This document shows, in pieces, positions 40,383 through 48,961 of a DNA stretch of 64,000 nucleotides. Source of the stretch: an uncultured Bacteroidales bacterium (GTDB lineage Bacteria > Bacteroidota > Bacteroidia > Bacteroidales > Muribaculaceae); the NCBI GenBank assembly GCA_958418815.1, contig CATZGB010000003.1:1-64000 (forward strand). The letters are read 5' to 3'. The notes under the pieces were generated by a model. The model saw only the letters and a list, made by a program, of their open reading frames with translations. It was not told the origin of the DNA and did not search any database. Made by a program: the position numbers and the translations under genes. The stretch's first letter is position 1. Every line of letters begins with the position of its first letter.

Positions 40383-40724
40383 TTAGAGGAAGAATGAGCG
40401 GAGAATCGTAGCAGCGACAATCAGGAAGATACACGCTCCGAACCACGACGCGGCGGTCTTGCTGGTATCCGGGTCACCGCTCGACCATTTGGAATAGACC
40501 TTTATGCCGCCGATGAGTCCGACAACCGCACCGATGGCATAGATGAGTTTCGTCCCTGGGTCGAAATACGATGTCACCATAGAGGTAGCCTCGTTGATAC
40601 CGCTCAGACCGTTGCCGGCGGCAGCCGCACGGAGTCCGCCGAGAATTCCGGCGAGGAGTGCCACCATCAGGCGGCACTTGAATATGAGATACTTGTTTTT
40701 GAGATTCTTGATAGTCTTTTTCAT
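40383..40724 (-). CDS. traE: Conjugative transposon protein TraE (DUF4134)
   Basis: A 113-residue protein with an N-terminal hydrophobic signal/anchor (about 18-36) and two further TM stretches (L-I-Y-A-I-G-A-V-V-G-L-I-G-G-I-K-V-Y; C-I-F-L-I-V-A-A-T-I-L). V-Y-S-K-W-S-S-G-D-P-D-T is a clear TraE/DUF4134 signature. VirB2/VirB3-like topology. It is 11 bp before traF. The 160 bp upstream hold a CCACTAAATCC-type motif (40840-40848) but no other clear site. Confidence 0.9.
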   Translation of the reverse strand: MKKTIKNLKNKYLIFKCRLMVALLAGILGGLRAAAAGNGLSGINEATSMVTSYFDPGTKLIYAIGAVVGLIGGIKVYSKWSSGDPDTSKTAASWFGACIFLIVAATILRSFFL

Positions 40725-40885
40725 GCTTTTGTTTCAGTTTTTGAAGCATAGGTTGCCCCCGACCGCTCCACGGACGGGAGCAGCCCACACTTCGGGTTTG
40801 GAAAATTGGGTTGGTTTTTTTTTCCCTTTCGGACGTGGGATTTAGTGGAGTCTCAGAGAGACATGGATTCAGTGAATGGAGGGAA

Positions 40886-41710
40886 TTATCCTACAAACTC
40901 ATCGAGGTCGAAATCATCAGAGTTCAATTTATTGAAATCATACTCTGATTGTTTTACAGTCTTTTCGGATTCTGGATTTGCCGGTGTTTCCCGAAAAGCC
41001 GATGGCGCTTTTGTCACTTTCTGCTCAAGGTTGTGAGAGTCTGACTTGGAAGGTTTGAGCTTCATTGACAATTCCGCTCGAAGTGCGAGTGTCAGACATA
41101 GTTCTATCCGACGGTCAATCTCCTCATTAGTGGTGATGGCATCGAAGAGTTTTGTCACAGTAAAAGGCTGAATAACCTTACCGGCCTCTGCCAATTCTTC
41201 ATCAGATGATTTGTTGTCCATAGCAACATCCATAGCCTTTTCCAATTCATCTATCGAGGTTCCGGTCGCAATAGGTTCGGAAGGAGGCGTGTCATCAATG
41301 TTGCGCAGATCAGTGTTGAATGCGTCATCGGTTTCATCTGCGTTCAGAGCCTTGAATTTTCTGGGGACAAAATCATCATCCGGTTCTGAGTCATCTTCAT
41401 AACCGTCTTCAAATTTTATATCCGAGAATTTGACCTCGCCTATTGCAGCTTTCAATATCTTAGGAAGTTCTTTCCGAACATCGGAAAGAACTTCCGATGA
41501 AATCTGAGCCATAAACTCATCGACATTGAATTTGCTGGGTGCCACCACGTGATTGTTGTCGGATTCCGCTTCCTCCTTTGGCAGTATCTTGTCTGCCTTT
41601 TCTTCATCGGGCTTTTGGGAAACCGGTTTGATGATTCCGGTCAAGAACAGCAGACAGAATATGGCAATCACCATAAATCCGCCACAGAAGAATATTTCAA
41701 TACCTGTCAT
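40886..41710 (-). CDS. traD: TraD-like membrane-anchored acidic protein
   Basis: A 274-residue protein with one N-terminal TM helix at about 4-27 (I-E-I-F-F-C-G-G-F-M-V-I-A-I-F-C-L-L-F-L-T fragment) followed by a long acidic, mostly disordered region (E-D-D-S-E-P-D-D-D-F) and a helical C-terminus. Position upstream of traE fits TraD of CTnDOT-type modules, but the sequence match is not one I can confirm. It overlaps the 259-aa gene by 14 bp. Confidence 0.55.
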   Translation of the reverse strand: MTGIEIFFCGGFMVIAIFCLLFLTGIIKPVSQKPDEEKADKILPKEEAESDNNHVVAPSKFNVDEFMAQISSEVLSDVRKELPKILKAAIGEVKFSDIKFEDGYEDDSEPDDDFVPRKFKALNADETDDAFNTDLRNIDDTPPSEPIATGTSIDELEKAMDVAMDNKSSDEELAEAGKVIQPFTVTKLFDAITTNEEIDRRIELCLTLALRAELSMKLKPSKSDSHNLEQKVTKAPSAFRETPANPESEKTVKQSEYDFNKLNSDDFDLDEFVG

Positions 41711-42476
41711 ATCCTCTGAGAATTTTTTCAGTTCCCCGTTCAGCCAGAATGTTTATTTCCTCTGAATGAGAATTGAAGTGGTCATTGATGATATTGAAAG
41801 CGACAGCACTTATAGAAAGTGGCTCAATGTTCTGGCTACCGCTGGCATTGGCATACGCCAGTGAGTGGATGGTGTGCCACAGCTCAGGTGGAATTGAGAT
41901 ACGCTTGATACCGACGTTATTGAGACAGATGCCGGGACGTTTCAGGAATTTGTCGGAGTAATCCGCAACCTTATCGTTGCTTACTTCTCTGACTTCTTCA
42001 ACATTGCCTTCATCGAATGCCACTTGGAATGCTTCATCCAAATCCTGAAATCCGATTGGTTTGCTTTCTACATCGGACATTTGTGCAAGGTAATCATTCA
42101 GATTAAACGGCTTGAGTTCTTGATTCTCAGACTGAGTCTGTAAATCGTCAACCGGCTCCAAAAACTCAATATCCTTATAGTCCTTTTCAAAGTTCCCTTT
42201 CAGACATTCCTTGACAGCCTTTTGGATTTCACACATGAGAACCTTCTGAAAATCTGGTGCGATTTTGTCATTAAAATCAGCCAGTCGATCAGAGATACCT
42301 GACAAAAGTCTCTTTACGTCGCCATACGTAAAATATTTTTTAATCTCTGCCACATCTTTTGCGGTTTTCTTACTCCACACCCGACATCTGTCAAGTACAA
42401 AGAAGATGAGTAAGAGAAGTATCGGCATTATCACGAGCGAGCCATAGAATATGTAGGCGTATATCGAGGGACTCAT
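41697..42476 (-). CDS. Membrane-anchored transfer-module protein with DUF3408-like C-terminus
   Basis: A 259-residue protein: one TM helix at about 7-29 (Y-I-F-Y-G-S-L-V-I-M-P-I-L-L-L-L-I), helical central part, then a C-terminal segment of about 80 residues (I-S-I-P-P-E-L-W-H-T-I-H-S-L-A, then E-P-L-S-I-S-A-V-A-F-N-I-I) resembling the ribbon-helix-helix-type DUF3408 proteins encoded just upstream. It overlaps the 105-aa gene by 4 bp. A membrane-tethered relaxosome or partition factor is possible. Confidence 0.55.
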   Translation of the reverse strand: MSPSIYAYIFYGSLVIMPILLLLIFFVLDRCRVWSKKTAKDVAEIKKYFTYGDVKRLLSGISDRLADFNDKIAPDFQKVLMCEIQKAVKECLKGNFEKDYKDIEFLEPVDDLQTQSENQELKPFNLNDYLAQMSDVESKPIGFQDLDEAFQVAFDEGNVEEVREVSNDKVADYSDKFLKRPGICLNNVGIKRISIPPELWHTIHSLAYANASGSQNIEPLSISAVAFNIINDHFNSHSEEINILAERGTEKILRGYDRY

Positions 42477-42790
42477 ACAAGAACTGTTTTTGCCCCGCGC
42501 TCAGTCAGCTCATTGATGACATCGCGATTGGCCACGAGATGAGTAATCAGGATATTTGTCACGAAAGCACCTATTGTGAGGTCAGGGTTGCCGAAAAGCG
42601 AAACGGTCTTCGCTAGTTTATCGACCAACTCTCGCGGAACGAAGATGCCTTTTCTTGCTCCTACTGTATAAGGAGCGAGATATTTGTCGCGATAGACGGC
42701 AATGTCTTTATCTATGGGTCGGCCGGTTTCGACCTCTTGGGCGACCTTTACGCCACAGGCGTTCAAGTCGCAGAATCTTGGATTGTTCAT
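42473..42790 (-). CDS. DUF3408-like small DNA-binding protein
   Basis: A 105-residue protein. V-P-R-E-L-V-D-K-L-A-K-T-V then L-T-I-G-A-F-V-T-N-I-L-I-T-H-L is a strand-helix-helix pattern shared with the 159-aa protein upstream (V-E-Y-H-S-L-I-T-I-L then V-T-I-G-G-I-I-N-N-M-L-K-E-H-F). This is the DUF3408/TraB-C style of CTnDOT modules. A CCGCTAAATT leader motif (42810-42819) lies 20 bp before the ATG. Confidence 0.65.
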   Translation of the reverse strand: MNNPRFCDLNACGVKVAQEVETGRPIDKDIAVYRDKYLAPYTVGARKGIFVPRELVDKLAKTVSLFGNPDLTIGAFVTNILITHLVANRDVINELTERGAKTVLV

Positions 42791-42812
42791 GTTCTTGTTT
42801 TTTGGGGGGAAT

Positions 42813-43292
42813 TTAGCGGTTGTTTAATTTAGTGTTCTTGTTCAGAAGCCCGGTTATCTCGGCTTCATGCAGATCAAAATGTTCCTTCAGCATATTGTTG
42901 ATTATGCCTCCGATGGTTACATTATTACCATGCAAAGCACGAAGTATCGTGATCAGTGAATGATATTCCACATCTATTGGCACTTGTTTCCCGGATCTTC
43001 CGAAACCGACATCGACATTGTCAACGAGGAAGGTTTCTATATAATCTGCCTCCTTGTCATTCAAAGGCGAGATTATAGCAGGTTTGCTTCTTCTCCGACT
43101 TCCTCTTTTGATGCCGGAAGTTCTCTCATCGGCAGCGGACACGCTCGTATCTGCTGATGTCTCCTCCGGAGTGCTGACCTTGGAAGTCGCACTCTGTTGC
43201 TCCTTTTTGCTGCCGATACTCGGTGAGAGATTGTCCTCGTAATCATCGAGAAACTTCTGGGGATCAAATTTTGGCTTTTCATCCTTGGGCAT
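42813..43292 (-). CDS. DUF3408 domain protein (TraB-like)
   Basis: A 159-residue protein. The first about 75 residues are disordered and Ser/Lys-rich with a basic patch (R-G-S-R-R-R-S-K). The C-terminal about 80 residues are the DUF3408 ribbon-helix-helix-like domain (V-P-I-D-V-E-Y-H-S-L, then I-G-G-I-I-N-N-M-L-K-E-H-F). It lies 5 bp after the ParA-like gene, so it may act as the DNA-binding partner of that ATPase. Confidence 0.72.
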   Translation of the reverse strand: MPKDEKPKFDPQKFLDDYEDNLSPSIGSKKEQQSATSKVSTPEETSADTSVSAADERTSGIKRGSRRRSKPAIISPLNDKEADYIETFLVDNVDVGFGRSGKQVPIDVEYHSLITILRALHGNNVTIGGIINNMLKEHFDLHEAEITGLLNKNTKLNNR

Positions 43293-43297
43293 AGTTT

Positions 43298-44059
43298 TTA
43301 GATTTTGATTACTTCACGAATTTCCTTAACCAGCTCAGGGAGATTGCTGTCTTTGAGCAATCGTCTGTCAGGCGGAAGTAGAGTGGAACGGAAAACTGTC
43401 GGCGAGGCACCGGCTGTGCCTCCATCCTTGAAATACTTGGTTGCATAAGTCATGACCGTATTTAGTGATGACAGTTTGAACTCGGACAGATAGTTGTCAA
43501 TCAGTTCACAGATTTTTGTCTTCTGCCTTCCGGGAACCCTGTTCCAGACCAGTTTCATATCTTTGATAGACGTGTCGCCTGAGTCTATCATACGTTCTTT
43601 GACATTGACCGCAAAGCGTAGAGAACTTTTCAGGTCACCGGTATCAGGAGAAATGGGAACCAGCAGATAGTGCATTGATGAAATGAGATTGATAATCTCA
43701 AGGTCATTGATTGTCCCCGTGATGTCAAAGAGCACCACTTTGATTTCAGGATTCTGTTTCACATATTCTTCCGCATCTTCAACAGCAGCACCCGGTGTAG
43801 AATAGATTATCTTATAGGGACGTTTGTTGAATTTCGTGTAGAAGTTGTTGAATGTTTTGTTGATCGCAGGATTTTCCTTGGTAACGCGTTTATCGTTATC
43901 CCTGTAATCCTTTTGGGTATGCTGACGAGGGTCACAGTCCATGACAAGCACGTCCACCCCGTCAAGGTAATAGAGGTAGCTTGCCGCGAGTGCCGTCAGC
44001 GTCGATTTGCCAGAGCCTCCCTTCTGGGAAGCAAAGGCGACGAATACGGTGTCGCTCAT
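43298..44059 (-). CDS. traA: TraA: ParA/MinD-type ATPase
   Basis: A 253-residue P-loop ATPase: deviant Walker A at about 10-20 (A-S-Q-K-G-G-S-G-K-S-T), V-L-V-M-D-C-D-P-R-Q near 36-45 and V-V-L-F-D-I-T-G-T near 103-111. It is the first gene of the minus-strand transfer operon, facing the oriT-like region. ParA-like TraA proteins in these elements act with DUF3408 partners in positioning or stability. Confidence 0.9.
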   Translation of the reverse strand: MSDTVFVAFASQKGGSGKSTLTALAASYLYYLDGVDVLVMDCDPRQHTQKDYRDNDKRVTKENPAINKTFNNFYTKFNKRPYKIIYSTPGAAVEDAEEYVKQNPEIKVVLFDITGTINDLEIINLISSMHYLLVPISPDTGDLKSSLRFAVNVKERMIDSGDTSIKDMKLVWNRVPGRQKTKICELIDNYLSEFKLSSLNTVMTYATKYFKDGGTAGASPTVFRSTLLPPDRRLLKDSNLPELVKEIREVIKI

Positions 44060-44367
44060 TCAGTAAAATTTGAGGGTGAAAAAATTATGATCAGGAGGGC
44101 CGATGCCATTGGGTGTCTTCGGACTAAGATTGCCGACAGACAAGCTCATCATCGTCACGCTTGGGTCGAAGAACGTAACAGTAGAATGATGTAGCAAAAG
44201 TGATCGCTTTCAATTAAATTTTTCCGAGAGTCTCAGAACCGCCATACCATACACCAAAATGCGGCTCATATAATCTCGTCAAGCATCTGATTTACTTGCG
44301 TAGTTCGCTTGATGGGCGTTTGTTAGGGAAACATAGCCGTTTGCGAAAAAGTTGAGATTTTGATTCA

Positions 44368-44397
44368 GATTGTCATCCATAGCCAAAAGTAGTTCAT
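44368..44397 (+). repeat. 30-bp direct repeat, copy 1
   Basis: GAT-(T/G)TCATCCATAGCC-type sequence ending AGTTCAT, matched by 44714-44743 with about three or four differences. The pair brackets the 8-bp repeat array; the copies start 346 bp apart. Confidence 0.65.
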
Positions 44398-44479
44398 GAG
44401 CGGTCATTTGAACGATTGTTCATTCATACGATTGACTGATTGAATTATCATACGTTCGATTGAGAATCTGTTAATCCGT

Positions 44480-44575
44480 CTGAACAACTGAACGCCTGAA
44501 CGCCTGAACCTGTGTTCAACTGAACGTCTGAACACTTGAACAACTGAACAGCTGAACAGTTGAACGTCTGAACCA
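44480..44575 (+). repeat. Twelve tandem 8-bp repeats (CTGAACnn)
   Basis: Exactly 96 bp read as 12 units of 8 bp. Nine units start CTGAAC, two start TTGAAC (44536, 44560) and one is degenerate (GTGTTCAA, 44512). The last two positions of each unit vary (AA, GC, GC, CT, GT, AC, AA, AG, AG, GT, CA). Such iteron-like arrays bind replication, partition or relaxosome proteins; which applies here is unknown. Confidence 0.85.
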
Positions 44576-44713
44576 TTACTCAACTTAATGACTGAACAGA
44601 AGAATTATCGAACATCCAGTCGTATGTTCAATCATTAAATCAGACAGACATCCAGTCTTGTGAACACGGTTTTGAAACATTGTCTGTCTGAGAAAAGTTT
44701 AATTTTCAATCTC

Positions 44714-44743
44714 GATTTTCATCCATAGCCATAAATAGTTCAT
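44714..44743 (+). repeat. 30-bp direct repeat, copy 2
   Basis: Second copy of the repeat at 44368-44397, same orientation, downstream of the 8-bp array. The surrounding AAAGTTnAnATTTT context is also partly shared. Confidence 0.65.
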
Positions 44744-44984
44744 ATCCGTGCATGTCAGTATTTTACAGTGAACAATTTAGCGAGTATGCAGTTGTTATTT
44801 TCACAAAGGGGATGCTCCCCACGGATGCTTGAATATGGCATTTCAGACCTTCGATTATGAAACTCCAGATACCAAATCAGTCATGGGTCGGACTGATTAT
44901 ATGGTGAAAGCACTACATTGAAGATATGTTTTCACTGTCTGGAGTGTTATCATTATCCCGACAAAGATTTTTCTATCGAACAGG

Positions 44985-45055
44985 ATGCACAAACGTGCAT
45001 TGCAAGGTATGGTTTACGCTGCATGAAACTCATTTTGCAGCATAAACCGCCTTGC
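44985..45055. repeat. Inverted repeats upstream of mobA (oriT hairpin candidate)
   Basis: ATGCAC-AAAC-GTGCAT (44985-45000) is directly followed by a long imperfect hairpin. GCAAGG, TGGTTTA and GCTGCA in the left arm (45002-45023) pair with TGCAGC, TAAACC and CCTTGC in the right arm (45036-45055), with a 12-nt loop. It lies 97 bp before mobA. Relaxase sites commonly lie next to such repeats. Confidence 0.6.
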
Positions 45056-45151
45056 CATTGCATGGGGCTTGCGATTACTCCAAAGTCGTAATCGCCGAAG
45101 GTCTCCCTGCGGGGCAGTATCTCTATTTATCCACTAAATTCCATCCGGATT

Positions 45152-45580
45152 ATGAAACAATCAAACTACCGTGGAGGGCGGCATAAGAAGGCCGACCCCT
45201 CCACAGCATTCCGATGTTCGGTGAATTTTACCGCTTCGGAACAAGCGAGATTACTCGACATGCAGGAAAAATCCGGCATTGAGTCGCTCTCGGCATTCAT
45301 CAAAATGCAGGTCTTTGGAAAAACTTTCAAGGTACATTACATTGATGACAACAGCCGAATCTTCATCAGCAACCTTTCCGATTTCAACAATCAGTATCGT
45401 CGGATTGTGAATGATTACGACCAACTGGTGCAGACATTGAAGGAGAATTTCACCGAAAAGAAAGCCTTGAAATGTCTTTATGCACTGGAGCAGGAGACTA
45501 TCAAACTGGTCAGGCTCAACCGTGATATTGTCGCACTAGCCAAAAACTTCGATGAGCAATGGTTGCAAAAATCTCAGTAG
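45152..45580 (+). CDS. mobA: MobA: relaxosome accessory protein
   Basis: A 142-residue protein with a basic N-terminus (Y-R-G-G-R-H-K-K-A-D) and a ribbon-helix-helix-like segment (F-R-C-S-V-N-F-T-A-S-E-Q-A-R-L, then S-G-I-E-S-L-S-A-F-I-K). The C-terminal half is helical. This is the MobC-type/Bacteroides MobA oriT-binding family that helps the relaxase open DNA. It overlaps mobB by 22 bp. The leader has CCACTAAATT 11 bp before the ATG. Confidence 0.85.
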   Translation: MKQSNYRGGRHKKADPSTAFRCSVNFTASEQARLLDMQEKSGIESLSAFIKMQVFGKTFKVHYIDDNSRIFISNLSDFNNQYRRIVNDYDQLVQTLKENFTEKKALKCLYALEQETIKLVRLNRDIVALAKNFDEQWLQKSQ

Positions 45581-46863
45581 GCAATTCGCTCTACGGAAGT
45601 CTGGTTTATAACGGAGAAAAGATCAACAAGGAGAAAGGCAAGGTGCTTGCCACTAATAAAATCTACAATGACGGCAGCGGCACCATCAATATTCACCGTG
45701 CTTTCGAGGACTTCAAGATGTGGATGCCTCAATCCACCAAGGCCGAGAAACCGATGATGCACATATCCTTGAACCCGCATCCAGACGACCGTCTGAGCGA
45801 TGCCGAGTACGCTCAGTTGGCTCATGAGTATATGGAGAAAATGGGCTTCGGGGATATGCCTTTCATAATCGTGAAACATGAGGACATTGACAGGCACCAT
45901 ATCCATATCGTGGCACTTCGTGTACGACCGGACGGCACGGCAATATCCACCAAGAATAACTTCTATAAGAGCAAGGAGATAACCCGTGAGCTTGAAAAGA
46001 AGTATGGACTTCACACTGCCGAACGTCAGAAGATTACTCCGGATATGCCAATCACCAAGGTTGACCCAAATAGAGACGTAAAGCGTCAGGTGGCTATGGC
46101 CGTAAAGATGGTTGGTATGCGCTACAAGTTCCAGACTTTTGGAGAATACAATGCTATACTCTCCTTATATAATATAAGGTGTGAGGAGGCCGACGGACGC
46201 TATAACGGTCGTGAGTATCATGGACTGGTATATTTTGCAATGGATGATGACGGCAAGACCATCTCAACTCCTTTCAAGGCTTCCCGTCTTGGTAAGTTTG
46301 CCGGACGAGAGGCTATTGACCGGCGTTATCAGAAAGCCAAAGAGAGTATTGATGTAAAGCCGACTTTGAGAACAGTCAGGAGTGTGATGTCTCAATCCTC
46401 AGACAAGTACGACTTTATCGCCAAGCTCAAAGCCAAGAACATAGACCTCATTCTGCGCTTTACTGATGATGGTCGAATATATGGAGCGACATATATCGAC
46501 CATAATACCAAGACGGTTCTCAACGGCTCTCGTCTCGGCAAGGAGTTTTCTGCCAATGCTCTTGACAAGTGGTTCAAAAATCCTGATGAACGTCCGGTGC
46601 CGTTGCGACCGGTACAACAATCAGACGATACCACTCAGGGAAATACCCGGAGTCAGGCATCAGAAGATTCCGGTAATGTTCGTGGCAACACTCAGTCGCA
46701 TAGTACGACAAATCACAGTCAGTCTAACGACTATGATTATACGCCGGACTTCGGTCTTGGCGGTCTGTTCAGCGTGGGCCCGTCTTTCGACCCGGAAGAG
46801 GAAGCCTTCTACCGCGAGATGCAGCGGCGTAAAAAGAAGAAACGTCGCGGCCCGAAACTCTAA
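45559..46863 (+). CDS. mobB: MobB: relaxase/mobilization nuclease
   Basis: A 434-residue relaxase (MobP-like). The metal-binding motif is I-D-R-H-H-I-H-I-V-A-L-R-V near 110-121 (HxH), and H-I-S-L-N-P-H-P-D-D lies near 68-77; S-V/Y-G residues at the N-terminus (G-N-S-L-Y-G-S-L-V-Y-N) provide the catalytic Tyr region. A long C-terminal region ends with a Ser/Thr/Asn-rich linker and a basic tail (R-R-K-K-K-K-R-R). It nicks oriT and leads the strand into the recipient. The start overlaps mobA. Confidence 0.92.
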   Translation: MVAKISVGNSLYGSLVYNGEKINKEKGKVLATNKIYNDGSGTINIHRAFEDFKMWMPQSTKAEKPMMHISLNPHPDDRLSDAEYAQLAHEYMEKMGFGDMPFIIVKHEDIDRHHIHIVALRVRPDGTAISTKNNFYKSKEITRELEKKYGLHTAERQKITPDMPITKVDPNRDVKRQVAMAVKMVGMRYKFQTFGEYNAILSLYNIRCEEADGRYNGREYHGLVYFAMDDDGKTISTPFKASRLGKFAGREAIDRRYQKAKESIDVKPTLRTVRSVMSQSSDKYDFIAKLKAKNIDLILRFTDDGRIYGATYIDHNTKTVLNGSRLGKEFSANALDKWFKNPDERPVPLRPVQQSDDTTQGNTRSQASEDSGNVRGNTQSHSTTNHSQSNDYDYTPDFGLGGLFSVGPSFDPEEEAFYREMQRRKKKKRRGPKL

Positions 46864-46889
46864 TTGTAAATTTCTAAATCTTAACAAGT

Positions 46890-48890
46890 ATGTCACAACA
46901 AGAAGATGACCTGCGATCACTTGCCAAAATCATGGATATGCTCCGAGGGGTAGCCATGATACTTGTGGTCGCCAATATCTATTGGTTCTGCCAGTCGCTT
47001 ATAGGCGGCTGGCGGTTCCACGCCGAGACCATGAAGGTGCTCAGTAGTCTCAATGATGCCGGGAGTCTGTTCTCGAATCCTTGGAACGCCAAATGGTGGG
47101 CACTCCTTCTTCTTGCCCTTTCGTGCTTCGGTACGAAAGGTGTCAAGAACGAGAAAATCCAATGGCGGCAAATCTGGATTATCCTGTCAGTTGGGGCGGC
47201 TCTGTTCTTTCTCAACTGGTGGATGCTTTATATCCCTTGGACGTTTCTCTATATCATCACAACTGTGGCAGGTTTCGTATGCCTGTTGTTAGGAGGCGTG
47301 TGGATGAGCCGTCTGCTGAAGAACAATATGATGGACGACCGCTTCAACGAGGAAAACGAATCGTTTATGCAGGAGACAGAAAAAAAGACAAATGAGTATT
47401 CAATAAATCTGCCCACAAAATTTTTCTATAAGAAGAAGTGGAATAAAGGCTGGATAAATGTCGTGAATCCATTCAGGGCAACAATCGTGCTTGGCACACC
47501 CGGTTCCGGCAAGTCATACGCTGTGGTCAACAACTTCATCAAACAGCAGATAGAGAAGGGATTCAGCTTATACGTGTATGATTACAAAAGTCCTGACCTG
47601 ACGATGATTGCATACAATCATATGTTGATGAACATGGATAAATACGGCAAATATCCACCTCGGTTCTGTTTCATCAATTTCGATGATCCGGAACATTCCC
47701 ATCGCTGTAATCCAATACACCCGGACTTCATGACGGATATTGCCGATGCCTATGAATCTGCATATACCATTATGATGAACTTAAACCGCACATGGTTGCA
47801 AAAGCAGGGCGACTTCTTTGTGGAGTCTCCAATCGTATTGTTCGCGGCTATCATTTGGTATTTGAAGCGCTTTGAGGATGGCAAGTATTGCACTTTTCCC
47901 CATGCCATCGAGTTCCTGTGTCGTCCTTATGAGAAAATATTTCCAATCCTGACTTCCTATCCTGAGTTGGAAAATTACCTCTCGCCATTCATCGACGCAT
48001 GGCAGGGCAATGCACAGGAGCAGCTTCAGGGACAGATAGCATCTGCCAAAATCCCTCTTACACGCATGATTTCGCCTCAGTTGTATTGGATTATGACAGG
48101 CAGTGACTTTACCCTTGACATCAACAATCCAAAGGAACCGAAGATACTCTGTGTCGGCAACAATCCCGACCGTCAGAATATCTATGGTGCGGCTCTCGGC
48201 CTTTACAATTCCAGAATTGTAAAGCTCATCAACAAGAAGGGTATGCTGAAGTCCGGAGTGATTATAGACGAGCTACCTACCATATACTTCAAGGGTCTTG
48301 ACAACCTTATCGCCACTGCACGAAGCAACAAGGTTGCCGTCTGCCTCGGCTTTCAAGACTTCTCTCAGTTGAAGCGTGACTATGGTGACAAGGAGGCCGC
48401 CGTCGTGATGAACACCGTCGGCAATATCTTCTCCGGGCAGGTCGTCGGAGAGACCGCCAAGACACTCTCCGAGCGTTTCGGCAAGGTGCTCCAGCAGCGT
48501 CAGTCAATGAGCATCAACCGCAATGATGTTAGTCACTCGTTCAATACACAAATGGACAGCCTTATCCCTCAAAGTAAAATTTCTACTCTGACTCAGGGTA
48601 TGTTTGTCGGCTCCGTTTCCGATAATATCGATCAGCGTATTGACCAGAAAATATTTCATGCCGAGATAGTTGTGGATTCCCCAAAAGTCAAAGCGGAAGA
48701 AGCAAGATACCAACCTATTCCGATTCTCACAGACTTCAAGGATGATACAGATGACAAATCAAAAATGAAGTATGTGATTCAGAAGAATTACGAGCAGGTA
48801 AAGAAAGATGTCCGAGACCTCGTGGATCGAGAAATCGAACGTATCAAGGAAGACCCGGTTCTATGTAGATTACTCCCCAAGGGTATGTAA
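46890..48890 (+). CDS. mobC: MobC: VirD4-type coupling protein (T4CP)
   Basis: A 666-residue coupling ATPase. TM helices near 15-32, 65-80, 95-113 and 115-133 form the membrane anchor. Walker A L-G-T-P-G-S-G-K-S-Y-A is at about 200-210; V-I-I-D-E-L-P-T near 455 is Walker B. It recruits the relaxosome to the channel. It starts 26 bp after mobB and is followed by a strong terminator at 48896. Confidence 0.93.
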   Translation: MSQQEDDLRSLAKIMDMLRGVAMILVVANIYWFCQSLIGGWRFHAETMKVLSSLNDAGSLFSNPWNAKWWALLLLALSCFGTKGVKNEKIQWRQIWIILSVGAALFFLNWWMLYIPWTFLYIITTVAGFVCLLLGGVWMSRLLKNNMMDDRFNEENESFMQETEKKTNEYSINLPTKFFYKKKWNKGWINVVNPFRATIVLGTPGSGKSYAVVNNFIKQQIEKGFSLYVYDYKSPDLTMIAYNHMLMNMDKYGKYPPRFCFINFDDPEHSHRCNPIHPDFMTDIADAYESAYTIMMNLNRTWLQKQGDFFVESPIVLFAAIIWYLKRFEDGKYCTFPHAIEFLCRPYEKIFPILTSYPELENYLSPFIDAWQGNAQEQLQGQIASAKIPLTRMISPQLYWIMTGSDFTLDINNPKEPKILCVGNNPDRQNIYGAALGLYNSRIVKLINKKGMLKSGVIIDELPTIYFKGLDNLIATARSNKVAVCLGFQDFSQLKRDYGDKEAAVVMNTVGNIFSGQVVGETAKTLSERFGKVLQQRQSMSINRNDVSHSFNTQMDSLIPQSKISTLTQGMFVGSVSDNIDQRIDQKIFHAEIVVDSPKVKAEEARYQPIPILTDFKDDTDDKSKMKYVIQKNYEQVKKDVRDLVDREIERIKEDPVLCRLLPKGM

Positions 48891-48895
48891 ACAGT

Positions 48896-48934
48896 AATCC
48901 CGACTCATTCCGTTAATGAATGGGTCGGGATTTT
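48896..48934 (+). terminator. Terminator after mobC
   Basis: A 15-bp stem (AATCCCGACTCATTC at 48896-48910 with GAATGGGTCGGGATT at 48918-48932, one wobble pair), 7-nt loop, then TTTT. It is the strongest intrinsic terminator in this part of the window. Confidence 0.88.
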
Positions 48935-48961
48935 CATTGCATTGCACTTTCACACAGTGAT

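Larger units (their letters stand above)
44060..45151. other. oriT-like non-coding region between traA and mobA
   Basis: About 1.09 kb without a convincing gene, between the divergent tra and mob operons, the usual place of oriT in these elements. From left to right it holds the first copy of a 30-bp direct repeat (44368-44397), a 12 x 8-bp repeat array (44480-44575) and scattered GAAC/GTTC motifs on both sides. The second 30-bp copy (44714-44743), a 6-bp inverted repeat (44985-45000) and a long hairpin (45002-45055) follow. The mobA leader carries CCACTAAATT at 45131-45140. A nick site cannot be pointed to from sequence. Confidence 0.6.

Noticed and set aside
44480..44575. Possible CRISPR array
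   Set aside because: Units are 8 bp with no spacers and there is no cas gene; it is a simple iteron-like array.
45574..46014. Minus-strand frame of 146 codons in mobB
   Set aside because: Antisense to the relaxase catalytic region; composition not protein-like.
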